Source: Gentiana macrophylla (Eukaryota; Streptophyta; Magnoliopsida; Gentianales; Gentianaceae). From it: DNA of 64,000 bases. The first letter of the stretch is position 1; every line of letters starts with the position of its first letter. Of the stretch, positions 43,801-55,840 are shown piece by piece. The stretch is taken from positions 70,039,824 through 70,103,823 of the forward strand of contig CM047807.1 of NCBI GenBank assembly GCA_026214975.1, in the 5' to 3' direction. The notes beneath the pieces are model-generated. The model searched no databases. It was given only the letters and a program-made list of their open reading frames with translations, and was not told where the DNA came from. Position numbers and translations under genes: made by a program.

Positions 43801-46363
43801 TTGTTGCCTCATAGAAAGTGAAGATGACATTTGTAGTACAAATCCGAGACTCGGACTTTTGTTTGATAAAGTCAGAACCACTAAGAAATGCTGAAAAGAT
43901 ATATGTAACATGTCTTAAACTATTATAGGCGAATGGTTTCCGTATTAAGATAAACGATTCTTCAAAATCTATTAATTAGTGCATATATCCTAGAGATTAG
44001 ACCTAATGACTGGCTAAGGGTGATTCCTATCTCCCAGTCTCGGAACATTGTCTTAAAGGAACAATGACTAAGCTTCCTTTCAATTGGGAAAGGGTAATAG
44101 ATTTGAAGGGGTAACATAGCTTGTTCATCATAACCTTCGGGGTCTAGTGAGAGATACAAGCTAGTGGGAGATTTTGAGTGGTGAAATTTTGTCTGATAAC
44201 TACTCGAAACATGGTTTAGTTTATCGAAATAATACGAGGAGGAGTCTCTGATTTTAGCAGAGAATAGAGAATTCCATGCTCAGAAATAGGCTATCGCATA
44301 GTCTTGGGACTGATGCTCGGCCTGCCTCCTAGTGGAATGATTCTCACTGAGGAAGAAACCATAGACTTGCCCTATATAGTTATTGAGGTGCTACAATACA
44401 CTGCTAAACTCGATTAAGATAATTGGTTGCAAAATAATGGTTAACATTATTATGTAAACCGAGAAGTCTACCTAGAAGATGCTAGTGAATTTATGGATAA
44501 AGAGTGAATTTGGTTCACACCACTTCCGTAAATGTAGGCATTTTGCACTTAATGCTTGAAGGTAGGACTGGAGATTTTGCGCATACGTTCAGATTGTGAA
44601 TGTTTGTAAAATGTCTTAATGTGATGAGTGAAGGTTGGTTATAAGATTCTTGAAATCAGAAAGTGACGGTTGAAATGTCACAAGGCTTCTGTTAGAATCT
44701 ATAAGTAGCAGCCTTAAACCTTGGATTACGGTTACCAAAAGGTAGTTACGATCTGATTTAATCAGACCACGTCCAACATCGGTTGTTGGTGATTGCACTG
44801 CTAAATACTACTAGATCAGAATGTCAATCCACCTAAGACACAAGTGGGAGTATGGTTTAACCGTTGACCCATTGTGGTTTTGTGGACTTTACAGTCTCTT
44901 GGGGTGATTGATAACCTATGGCTCTTGGTGGGCTATATAGGATTACGATCGTAGAAGTTCGTTTGAAAGGCTTAACCTGTAAAATGGAGTTTTGATACTC
45001 GATTACATTCCGACCTCTTGTAGAACCACCGACCGCCTCAGCCCAAGTGGGAGCAATTGGATCTACACGAAAAGAGTCGAATGAATAGGAAAGTTTAAAC
45101 TTTCAAATAGCAAGTCGAGTGGTATAGGGGTGATTCCCGACAAGTAGAGAGTTAACCGGACCTTGAACTCTCTCACCACTCGATCTTGCAAGATTTCATT
45201 AAAAGCGAAAATATAGGGTGATACCACGAGACTTTCTTGCCAAAAAAAACCGGATTCTGATTCATTCGGAATGAAAGGTCTTAGTTAGAACAAACGGCAA
45301 GATGACTGCCGGGGCTTATATCCTTTGTGGATTTAAGAGAACCTCTCGGTCATTTAAAGTCACATGTTTTAAAATATGTGGACTTGACCATAATATTGAT
45401 AAGTCTTTAGTAGACTGGATATCAATATTGGTAAAGTAGTAGTATTAGTGTTCATGAATGATAACACTAAAACGGTTGGAAACAACATGTGTGTGCTATT
45501 TGAAGTCTAAAACTGACAGGCCATAGACCGAACCAGCTCACTAACGAAATTTCAGATGAGGTCCCCCGAAGCACACTTATTCGCTCCGCTGATTCTCTGG
45601 ATGAGAGAATTGGACTATATTCTAAGAATTTAATTCGGTCAAATTCACAGGAATGAGTCATTGGCTATCCCATCCATCTTATTGAATAAGATGATCATGC
45701 ATATACGTATGCAACATTCATCGAGAGTAGTCCTACCCTACCTCTCAGGAATGATTCTCCAAATCTTCGGATAAAGAGAAAATGGGATAGAGTTTCTCTT
45801 GGATAATGGCAAGTCAGGTTATAACAAGTCAATAGTAGTCAAATCTCGGATTCGAGCATTGAATAGCGGTTTAGTACGTCCTCAAGTATTTTTAGAGAAT
45901 GTGGAATCATATGCTTGTATATTCAGGTGCAAACTTGAATATGGTTGACTACACTGATTCTGACTTGTAGTCAGATTAAGGATGATCATTAAGTTGATCT
46001 CGGGCTCAGTGTTTACTCATAGTGCTTAGAATTTCCTTTTTGTTCTGGGAGTAATTCCAGGTCTGATAAGCCGATATCACTTCATTGTGAAAACAGTGAA
46101 GAGATAGCTTAGAAGGATCTTCTCAGTCACAAGAAGTGAAAAGCATATTGAGAGAGAGTACCGCCTGATTGGAAGGACCGACAACGTTTCAATCCTAAAG
46201 ATCGTCTCGAGTCGACAACCTAACTAATCAGTGTACCAAGTCAAGTGCTTGGAGGGTACAGCAATGATGGATATGTCTCATATGCTTTTAGAGCAAGTGG
46301 GAGAGTGTTGTGAATAAGATGAGAAAGGGTGTGCTCTAAAAACAATTGTCGCTTGTCATTTCG
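40866..46363. other. Element E non-coding interior
   Basis: Only short frames without recognisable domains, the longest at 42,158-42,430 (starting MVRKWFNHGWVVNESYG). The motif AGTGGGAG recurs in + orientation near 42,455, 43,304, 43,689, 44,162, 44,843, 45,046, 46,296 and 46,368. Near-duplicated phrases GGTTGGGTGATGGATTCTCG and AAGGTGTTGGATTCTCG lie at 41,963-42,063. No RNA gene is recognised. Confidence 0.6.
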
Positions 46364-46377
46364 TGCAAGTGGGAGAT
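46364..46377 (+). promoter_or_regulatory. Element E polypurine tract
   Basis: GCAAGTGGGAGAT immediately before the 3' LTR. The same AAGTGGGAG core recurs upstream in the interior. Confidence 0.75.
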
Positions 46378-48108
46378 TGTTAGGTGTAGTGCCCGAAAGA
46401 CAATTTCTGTAATTGTTTTTGATATTGGATGACAGAATTTATCTCACCTTAGTTACTTGCTTTGTGCTTGTAAAGTTATACACTGCTGCAAACCCAAAGT
46501 ATATCTGTATGTAACCACTTAACTCAGTGTATGGATTACACGTGAGGATTGAGTTAGTGGAGATATGCTTAAACTGTTAGTCCGTGATGAACTTAATCAG
46601 AGTTTAGGGTCTTTTGATTAAAACACCAATAATGTGCCCAGAACACCTTAGGGTGTGATAGTCTTATCCGGACTGTCGGTAGATGGTACCTACGTGGGGC
46701 ATTTATATATGATGGCATTCATATAGGACTGGACCGATTTAATCTGAATTTCTCGATATAATTCCGTAATCGAGGAATCTTATTAAATCATTAGATGATC
46801 ATATATGGATCAACCTTAATCTGAGGTGATCACATGGCGCCGCTTGCTTGTCTCGGGGTAGTGTTTGATGTGTTGAGTTACGGTTCACTTAGATATGTGT
46901 TCCAAGCCACTTCTCATTGGCACTATCTCCGATGAGTGAGTAGTTCGATTTTCACAGACATGGAATCCATCCTTCATGCGGGAAGTAGAGAGACAGTCCC
47001 TTATTTGTTAGCCCTAAGAAAGTGATCGATCCCGGGAGTCTCGCATTTGACTAATTAGCTACTAGTCGATATGCATACTAATTGATCATCGGGGTTAATG
47101 GTAAATAATGATAAGATATTAAAGTCGGGTTCACGGAGACTTCCCACTCGAGATGGACAGATCTATGAAGGGTTAATCCGTATGTAGTGATTATATCAAT
47201 GGACGCTTATTCACTCTATGGGTTGAGTATAAGTATACATCTATAATCGGTAGAGTTCGATTTGAGTTTATGGTGGCGTAATCCCGAATTAATAAATAAT
47301 GTACTTATTCTCATTCGATGAATAATTAATTATTGGAGCTACCGGTTATAGGTCCATGGTTCCCGATGTGGCTTACGTAATTCGGACTAATAATCTTGTT
47401 ATTTGGGCCTCATTGATAATTAATTGGCTGGGCTAATTAATTGATATGCATGGATATTATTTAGTTGGGCTAAATAATATAATACACCTAAAAGACATTT
47501 TATGGGCTTAGTAACCCTAATGTGTGGCGCCAATAAGTGTTATTTAATTAGAGAGAAATTAGTTTTCTTGGATAATTATTTAACATGTGATTTATCTTTT
47601 ATTTGTTAAATGATAATTCATGGAATATTAGATAATAATATGGTTTTTCCTAAATTGTTTGGGATATTGATTTTATTTATCTTTTATTTGGAATAAATGA
47701 TTTATGTAATAATTATCTCTTAATTATTAAATCCTTGGAGGACAAGGATTATTCTCCTATATAAAGTGAGTTCTCCCAAGCCTTAATGATTGGCATAATT
47801 CGACCACCACACTTGTAAATGAGTGAAAAAAAATTGTTTTTCTTGTCTAGAGTTTTAGAGGAAGAAAAACTTGGAGTTTTCTTGGTGTTGCATATCAAGG
47901 AGGTTCGTTTATCAAGAAGGGTATCCACCAACCGTCGTTTGGAGAACACATCGGAAGATCAAGGCTTCTCTTCCCGATATTGGTAACATAAACTTAACCC
48001 CCTTGTAGTAGTTTAAGTCCTTTAATTATGTTGTTGTGATGTATAAGTCGTGATCCGTCCGCTGCGCGTAGATCTAACTCGTTTAGATCTAAGATCCTAC
48101 ATCCTTCA
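46378..48108 (+). repeat. Element E 3' LTR
   Basis: Collinear with 39,136-40,845; slightly longer because of short indels. Ends CCTACATCCTTCA before the CAAAC duplication. Confidence 0.92.
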
Positions 48109-48113
48109 CAAAC

Positions 48114-48778
48114 AACAACAAAATCATAACTTAAATCCTATAAACCATAATTATAGGTGTAGGAAGACCTTCTTACCTTTAGCAAGCTATTCCAAATTCA
48201 AAACTCAAGAAAACAGCAACAAAACTGATCCATTTTCTGCAGAAAACATGTGTGATAAATCCAAACTCAGATTATCTTCGATCACACGCTTCTAAACGTA
48301 CAACACTACGAATTGATGAGTTTGAATCCATCAAACTCGAACAAGAACAAACTAGGGCTCAAACATACCTTGATAAAGCTCTAACTTTCTGGTATTAAAT
48401 CGACAACTCTTCACGAAGATTCTGTTGCTCTACTCTGATCTGAAAACGATTCGGTAACGCTTTAGATAATTGACGAACTCTCCTAGCCCTTTTTCTCTTC
48501 TCAATGGCGCAGAGAAAGAAGTAGGAGAAATTATGAATACTGATTAGGTTATGGAGAAATCTGAATATATTTTCCTTAAGTATATTTTCCAATTACTCTC
48601 TTTTTCCTTAACTACCCTTAATTACCAATAAATTCAGAATTTTCCTTAATTATATATACATCAAAATTTTTGAAATTATATATGTATATTTAGCACATAC
48701 TTAACTCCAATAAAAGAAAAGACATAACAATATTTCGTTTTCGCAAGTCTATCCTTTCTCCAAAATCAGAATATTACA
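48114..48778 (-). repeat. Element D LTR-a, inner part
   Basis: Resumes the LTR after element E (AATCATAACTTAAATCC) and ends CAGAATATTACA at 48,778. On the minus strand this is the 3' LTR of copy D1, preceded by the polypurine tract AAGGGGGAAGGAA (48,779-48,791). Confidence 0.9.
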
Positions 48779-48813
48779 TTCCTTCCCCCTTAAAAGGAGT
48801 TTCGTCCTCGAAA

Positions 48814-50060
48814 CTAGAACGTACCTGGTAATTCCACAAAATTTGGGAACTCAGTGATCATATCGTCCTCAACTTCCCAAGTAGCTTCATCCGGTGAATG
48901 ATTGCTCCATTGCACCAAAACCAAATGAATCAGCCGTTTCTTGACCATCTTTTCCTTCCGGTCCTGAATTCTGATCGGTTTCTCATCATAAGCTAGATTA
49001 TCTTGAAGAAATTCCGGAACAACTGTGGTTTCAACATCCGTCTTGGTCAAACACTTCATCATCATCGAAACATGAAACACGTTGTGGACTCTTGACATTG
49101 ATTCCGGTAGTTTAAGCTTATAAGCCAAAGGTCCAATTCTTTCCAGAATCTGAAAAGGTCCAACATACCTCGGGCTTAGCTTTCTCTTTTGTCCAAAACG
49201 TTTAACTCCTTTCATTGGTGAAGCTCGTAGATAAACTCTTTCACCGACTTCATTCTCGAGAGGTCTTCTTCTAACATCTGCCCAACTTTTCTGCCTATCT
49301 TGAGCTACTTTCAGATTCTTCTTAACTAAATGAACTCTCTCTTTAGCCTGTTCAACCAATTCTGGTCCGGTGACTTGTCTTTCCCCGACTTCATCCCAAA
49401 ACAGCGGCGTTCTACATCTTCTTCCATGAAAAGCTTCAAATGGTGGCATGCCTATACTTGCATGGTAACTATTGTTGTAGGCAAACTCCGCTACAGGTAG
49501 GCCGTACTCAAATCCAACCTCGTACCAAAAGCTTGCTGCAAACCTTTCCAAAACCGACTAATGAACCGGCTATCTCGATCCGAGACTATAGATATAGGCA
49601 CTCCGTGTAACTTCACTATATTATCCAAGTATAGTGTGGTCATCTTCTTCAAGGGCATATAAACCTTAAACAGTAAGAAATGAGCGGATTTGGTCAATCT
49701 ATCCACGATCACGCAAATCGCAACTTGTCCGCCTATTGTCTTAGGTAAACCGGTGATGAAATCCATCGGGATCTTATCCCATTTCCATTCAGGGATATCC
49801 AATGGATTAAGCATTCCTCCAGGTCTTCTATGCTCTGCTTTAACTTTCTGGCAAATATCACATTCTGCTACGAACTTAGCTATTTCCAGTTTCATCGAGG
49901 GCCATCAAAGCTTTTCCTTAAAGTCTCTGTACATTTTAGTAACTCCTGGATGAACTGCAAATGCAATCCTATGTGCCTTTTCCATAACTCTTTGCCTTAG
50001 ATCGCCGATATTAGGCACACACAAACGATCCTGGTACCACAGATTCCCATTCTTATCTAA
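48814..50060 (-). pseudogene. Element D1 integrase and chromodomain
   Basis: On -: KFVAECDICQKVKAEHRRPG (end of the zinc domain), KIPMDFITGLPKTIGG with the first Asp and ISIVSDRDSRFISRFWK with the second. A 103-bp deletion at 49,500/49,501 removes the segment that in D2 encodes HPQTDGQSE with the catalytic Glu, and shifts the frame. The rest reads LPVAEFAYNNSYHASIGMPP and ends with a chromodomain-like QWSNHSPDEATWEVEDDM. A TGG-to-TGA stop interrupts FKEKL-WPSMK near 49,908. The chromodomain would direct integration to marked chromatin. Confidence 0.88.
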
Positions 50061-50081
50061 CACATAACCCACTGTAGTCTT

Positions 50082-51893
50082 TTATTTTGCGACACGCTTC
50101 AAATCAACTAGAATTAGATCTTCATCTTGTTTTTCCCGAATATCATCCATCAACTCTGATCTTGCTAACAACGGGGCCACAAACTGTTCATCTTCAATCT
50201 GATCAAAACTATGGATTTTCAGCCCATCTAACCTTTCTGCCACATCTTCTACACTTGAAACTGCAAACACTGGTTTTCTACTCAACGCATCAGCCACAAC
50301 GTTGGCTTTATGGTACTGAATATCCAAGTCGTAAACCTTCACGAACTCTAACCATCTCCTCTGCCTCATATTCAGATTCTCTTGGGTAAAGAAATATTTC
50401 AAACTCTTGTGGTCGGTGAAGATCCTAGCCTTAACTCCATACAAGTAGTGCCTCCAAATCTTTAAGGCAAACACTACTGCTGCCAACTCTAGATCATGTG
50501 TTGGGTAATTCTTCTCATGCAATTTCAACTGTCTAGATGCATAGGCAGTGACTTTACCTCCCTGCATTAACACACAACCCAAACCCTATCCCGAAGCATC
50601 CGTGTAAACTTCATAATTATCAAAGATCTCTGGAACTGCCAAAACTGGGGCTGTAGTCAACTTCCCCTTCAACGCCTGAAAAGCATCTTCACACTCACTG
50701 GTCCACTCAAACTTTACATTCTTTTGAGTGAGCCGGGTAAGTGGTGTAGCAATTTTTGAGAAGTCCTGTACGAACTTCCAATAATAGCCAGTCAAACCGA
50801 GAAAACTTCTAACCTCTGAAACTGTAGTCGGTCTAGACCACTTCTCCACTGCTTCGATCTTCGCTGGATCAACTTTAATGCCATCTCCAGAAATGACATG
50901 ACCCAAGAAACTAACTTGATCCAACCAAAAGTCGCGCTTTGAGAACTTAGCATACATCTGGTTCTTCTTCAAGGTATCCAACACTATCCTTAGGTGTTCC
51001 TCATGTTCTCTCTCATCCTTCGAGTATACTAGGATGTCATCTATGAACACTATCACAAACTTATCCAAGTATGGCATGAAAACACGCTGCATTAATTCCA
51101 TAAATGCTGATAGAGCATTAGTGAGTCCAAAAGGCATAACTAGGAACTCATAATGTCCATACCTCGTACTGAAAGCTGTTTTTGGTATGTCCACTATCTT
51201 GAATTTCAACTGATGATAACTTGACCTAAGATCAATCTTAGAAAATACTCTATTGCCTTGCAACTGATTGAACAAATCATTAATCCTCGGTAAAGGATAC
51301 TTATTCTTGATGGTATGATTGTTCAAGGCTCTATAGTCTATACACATCCTCATGCTTCCATATTTCTTCTTGAGAAAAAACACTGGGGCTCCCCAAGGTG
51401 AAGTACTAGGCTGAATTATATTCCTTTCAAGAATATCCTTAAGTTGAGCTTTCAACTCCTTCAATTCAGCAGGTGCCATTCTATAGGGTTCCTTAGCAAC
51501 TGGTGCCGCTCCGGGTACCAACTTGATTTCAAACTCTATCTCCCTATCTGTCATGTTTCTCGGTAAATCTTCTGGAAACACATCAGGGTACTCTCTTACC
51601 ACATGGGTTTCCTCTAACTTAGGCTTCACTTGTTCCACCTGCACTACGTACAACAAGTAGCCTTCACAACCTTTCTGACAAGCTCTTATCGCCTTAACTG
51701 CTGAAATAATCGGAAGACGCTTCTTACTAGGCTTGTATACATTACCCTGATAAGTCTTATATGATTTCCCGGGTACTTTAAATGTCACTCTCTTTTCTCT
51801 ACAATCCAAGTGAACAAAATTCTCGGATAGCCAATCTATTCCAAGAATTACATCGAAATCCAAAAAGTCCAAAACCGTAAAGTCACTTTGCAA
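50082..51893 (-). pseudogene. Element D1 reverse transcriptase and RNase H
   Basis: On -: [75 protein letters not shown] and [20 protein letters not shown] (FIDD catalytic box), then [20 protein letters not shown]. RNase H begins [15 protein letters not shown] and is cut by a TAG at 50,586-50,588 (CAG in D2), then continues [20 protein letters not shown] and [14 protein letters not shown] to 50,082. Confidence 0.92.
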
Positions 51894-53571
51894 TGATACG
51901 TTCCTACTCGCACATCCACTTGAGGCATCAACTTAGCTACCTTAGTCAATTTTCCTAAAGGTGTTGTTATTTTCAATGTGTTTCTTAAGGTCTCCTGTGG
52001 TAAATTAAGCTTCTTAGCTATCTTTGTTGACACAAAGGTATTAGACGCTCCCTTATCAAACAATGCCGTAACTGCTAAGTTGTCTAATATTATTGTACCT
52101 GAAATAACATTATCATCTGGTTCAGCCATCTCAGCATCCATTGCAAACACTTGAACTGGGCGACTTGGGCCGCCTTTCCCATTTCCTTGCTTCTGATTAC
52201 TCGAGCTCCCCTTTGTCAGACACGTTCTCGCAAAATGTCCCAGATCTCTGCAGTAGTAGCAGCCTCCTGTACTAGCCTTACACTCGCCTGAGTGGTTCCT
52301 GTTGCACTTAGAGAAAATAGGTGCTCCGGTTGGAGGTTTACTTGCTGTAGGGGCAGTCGTCTTCTTAGCATTCTGCTGCGGTGCTCCTCGGTTATTCCCT
52401 TGACTTGTTCTAAAACTTCTCTTGTTTCCAATAACCAAGGTGGCCTTCTTCCTGAAGGTCTCAACCTCCAAGGACTTGTTCAGAAGTTCAGCCATATTCT
52501 TGGTTGTGACACCCAACATCCCAGATTGTATTTCATAGGAAAATCCTTCTATGTACAGTGCCATCTTCTTCTCTTTGACCTTCATAAGCTCGGGGTAAAA
52601 TCTTCCCAACTCATTAAACCAGTTGGTGTGTTGAGATACCGTCAAATAATAACCATGCTTAAGCTTTAAGAACTGACTTGCCTTGTCTCCCTGCACCGTT
52701 TCTGGGAAATACTCATTGTAAAACATAGCCTTGAAGCTTTCCCAGTCTGTCACAGTCCCGTTTCTGCTCTGTATAGCATCAATCCAAGCTTCAGCTGCAC
52801 CCAAAAGAAATCTAACTGCCAACTGGGCCATCTCAGATTCGGGAATATTTATGTTCCTACGAGCTTTCTCAAAACTTCTTAACCATTCCTCAGCCTTTGA
52901 ATGTTCCACATTCCCAAAGAAGTCTTGAACTCTGTTCCTCCTTAGTCTTGTGTACCAATCAACTGGTGGCGCTTGCTCAAAAACCGGTCTAACTGGTGGA
53001 ACTGGTTGGTATCCAAAAGGTATCTCTTGCTGGTAAGACTGTTGCTGGTATGGTGGTGGTTGATAGAAACCATAGGGTGGGTAACCAATGCTTTGTTGAT
53101 GGTCAAAAAGGGGTGAAGGAGGTATAGTAGGTCGAGGAGTGTGACCTACTGGAGGAGGGTAAAAAGTCTGGTGTTGCTAGTGATGAAACACTGGTGGAGA
53201 AGGGTGACTTACTGGTGGCGGATAAACACTTATAGGTGGAGAGTAAATGTTGGTTACTGGAGGTGGTAGACTGATTGGTGGAATGTCTCCTATTATAGTG
53301 ACACGAATAGGGGCTTCCCCAAGTTCTCCATAGATGTAGTTGTACCTTTGTTGAGGTCGTGGCATAGGATGCTGATGTGGTCGTGGTGACAGGCTCTGCT
53401 GAGATTGCGGTGTGGAGGGTCGCAGTATGAGGGGGGTGGAGTGGGGCTCGGATGAGGTGAAGGATTCTGCCTCACAAAGCTGCCTCCCACTACCGGTGTC
53501 GGACTCTCATGACGTACTCCTGACGCTTCTGCACCGGCTCCGGTTCTAGTGAACACAATCCTGATGATCAA
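51894..53571 (-). pseudogene. Element D1 gag and protease
   Basis: On -: the start codon is lost (ATT at 53,557-53,559 where D2 has ATG) before VFTRTGAGAEASGVRHESP. Proline-rich segments follow in shifted frames. Gag proper reads KAEEWLRSFEKARRNINIPE, FKAMFYNEYFPETVQGDKAS and MALYIEGFSYEIQSGMLGV. A CCHC knuckle CYYCRDLGHFARTC (C-x2-C-x4-H-x4-C) is intact. The protease reads ALFDKGASNTFVS: Lys replaces the Ser/Thr of the DSG/DTG motif. A frameshift near 51,890 separates it from RT. Confidence 0.9.
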
Positions 53572-53647
53572 AGAAAACCTAGACGTTACTAAGAGGTCTA
53601 AAGAATACTTATCTTAAAAGAAAGGAAGCCTAAAATACGCTTCTCTG

Positions 53648-53655
53648 TGATACCA
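53648..53655 (-). promoter_or_regulatory. Element D primer-binding site (tRNA-Met type, short)
   Basis: On -: TGGTATCA starts two bases after LTR-b, then diverges (CAGAG). It matches the first eight bases of the initiator tRNA-Met complement; D2 has the same at 60,779-60,786. Confidence 0.55.
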
Positions 53656-53657
53656 AC

Positions 53658-55805
53658 TGTAACGCCCTGTTCTCGGACACCGAGTCCTTATCCGGAAAAA
53701 GGAACGTTCAGCACGTATAAAATAAAATTAATTTCACTTTATACGTAAGCCTCTACTATGTCGTATCAAATTAAAGCAAACGGAAGCAAAAGACCGGGGT
53801 AAGTTTTTTTTTTTCAAATAACCAAGAATAGAAACTCGACATCTAAAGATAGAAATGTAACATTATTACATTGGAAAGAAACCAACGAAAACCAAAGATA
53901 CGAATACTCTAAAAACTAAGAAGTAACTACAAAGTTTCCAACAATAATCCAAGTCTAAAGTATAAATAAAATATAAATAACCAAGGTCTTCAATTCCGGC
54001 GTCCTCAATCGTCGTCATCAAAGTCCTCCTCGCACTCCTAGGTTACCTGTTCATCTTCTCTCCCCCAAACACATAAATAAACTTGCATTTAAGGTAAGTA
54101 CAATGTACATAGTATGAAGTAGAAGCTACCATTCAATTAAGGCTGTTTAACCAGTTTTATCGTAAGGATTATCTTTTTGAGACCGACTCAATCTAAGGTT
54201 CATTCCATATCCATCAACACGTCATGACTATACATTTCTAACTTAGCTTATCTTGGTTACATCGTTACTCAAGGGCACTATGCATGATGAAAATTCCACC
54301 ATGAGATGTACTTGCCAACTACGGTGAATAGCACCGATAGTCCCGGGATCTCCCCGGTATGCGTATACGTTCGGCGAATTTCCTCCACTGCCATTCAGCC
54401 GTTTATAGGCCAGCAGCGTTGTTCGCTTTTACTGAACGTATCACATCGCCGATATGAATCAGTGCCTAACCGAGAATAAGTGACGTTTTTCATCTTTTAC
54501 TACACTTATGTAATTATTATTTTGAATTAACTGGCCACCTAAGTGTTTTCAAAGTAAAACTCACCTTAACAACTCTACTCACTCACTTAGACAGTTAGAC
54601 ATCACGTCCTAACAAATACACCGACATTGATGAACTCTAGTTCATCAAAGCACAAGCCCTTTCATGCGTTTTCGACGATCCCGAACTTCTACTCCTTTTA
54701 AGAGTACGTTTGGTGCCGGAACCAAACGCATCAGAACTCAATCGGGGCTTGTTTGTGTTTAATTAAGGTTGTTAGATCAAAGGATTGACATTTAAAACCA
54801 CTTTTTGCCTCTAAACAGGGTCCAGTGCGCCTGCACTGAGCCTCTGTATGGAAAACTCGAAAACTGCTCATCAATGCGCCAACACTGGGTCTGGTGCGCC
54901 CGCACCAACTATCTGAATGTGAATTTTGGTTTCTGGACCTCTAGTGCATCCGGATTGGGCCTGGTACGACCGCACCAAGCACGGCCACTCCCCAAAAACT
55001 CATTTTTTGATCCCTAATCGATCCCAGCTCATTCAACATCAATATTCTCAGAAAAAAATAGCAGAAAAACTTTTCTTTTATAGGACCATAACATCCTATG
55101 ATTTCTAACCAACTTTTAGCATGAATTCTAGGATCCAAACAACACCCAAATCATAACTTAAATCCTATAAACCATAATTATAGGTGTGAGAAGACCTTCT
55201 TACCTTTAGCAAGCTATTCCAAATTCAAAACTCAAGAAAACAGAAGCAAAACTGATCCATTTTCTACAGAAAACATGTGTGATAAATCCAAACTCAGATT
55301 ATCTTCGATCACATGCTTCTAAACGTACAACACTACGAATTGATGAGTTTGAATCCATCAAACTCGAACAAGAACAAACTAGGGCTCAAACATACCTTGA
55401 TAAAGCTCTAACTTTCTGGTATTAAATCGACAACTCTTCACGAAGATTCTGTTGCTCTACTCTGATCTGAAAACGATTCGGTAACGCTTTAGATAATTGA
55501 CGAACTCTCCTAGCCCTTTTTCTCTTCTCAGTGGCGCAGAGAAAGAAGTAGGAGAAATTCTGAATACTGATTAGGTTATGGAGAAATCTGAATATATTTT
55601 CCTTAAATATATTTTCCAATTACTCTCTTTTTCCTTAACTACCATTAATTACCAATAAATTCAGAAATTTCCTTAATTATATATACATACAAATTTTCGA
55701 AATTATATATGTATATTTATCACATACTTAACTCCAATAAAAGAAAAGAAATAACAATATTTCATTTTCGCAAGTCTATCCTTTCTACAAAATCGGAATA
55801 TTACA
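53658..55805 (-). repeat. Element D LTR-b (middle, shared and mosaic)
   Basis: A full LTR of 2,148 bp serving as 5' LTR of D1 and 3' LTR of D2. Its first 450 bp (left) agree with LTR-c at most sites where a and c differ (AATTAATTTC, TTCAATTCCGGCGTCC), whereas from about 54,470 rightward it agrees with LTR-a (AACTCTACTCACTCACTTAG, CTCCTTTTAAGAGTACGTTT, ACTGATCCATTTTCT). Array at 54,816-54,990. Empty element E site at 55,136-55,140. Confidence 0.92.
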
Positions 55806-55840
55806 TTCTTTCCCCCTTAAAAGGAGTTTCGTCCTCGAAA

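Larger units (their letters stand above)
39136..48108 (+). mobile_element. Element E: large non-coding LTR retrotransposon, copia-type primer site
   Basis: A 9.0-kb element with LTRs of 1.71 and 1.73 kb (39,136-40,845 and 46,378-48,108), a CAAAC duplication, a PBS matching initiator tRNA-Met and a PPT. The 5.5-kb interior has no reading frame longer than about 90 codons and no recognisable gag or pol motif in any frame, so it resembles a large retrotransposon derivative (LARD-like) or a very decayed copia element. The complete LTRs and intact duplication favour mobilisation in trans. Confidence 0.85.

Noticed and set aside
49690..49953. Plus-strand open frames across the element D integrase and RT regions
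   Set aside because: They are antisense to well-recognised minus-strand pol motifs and occur at the same place in both D copies only because the copies are homologous.
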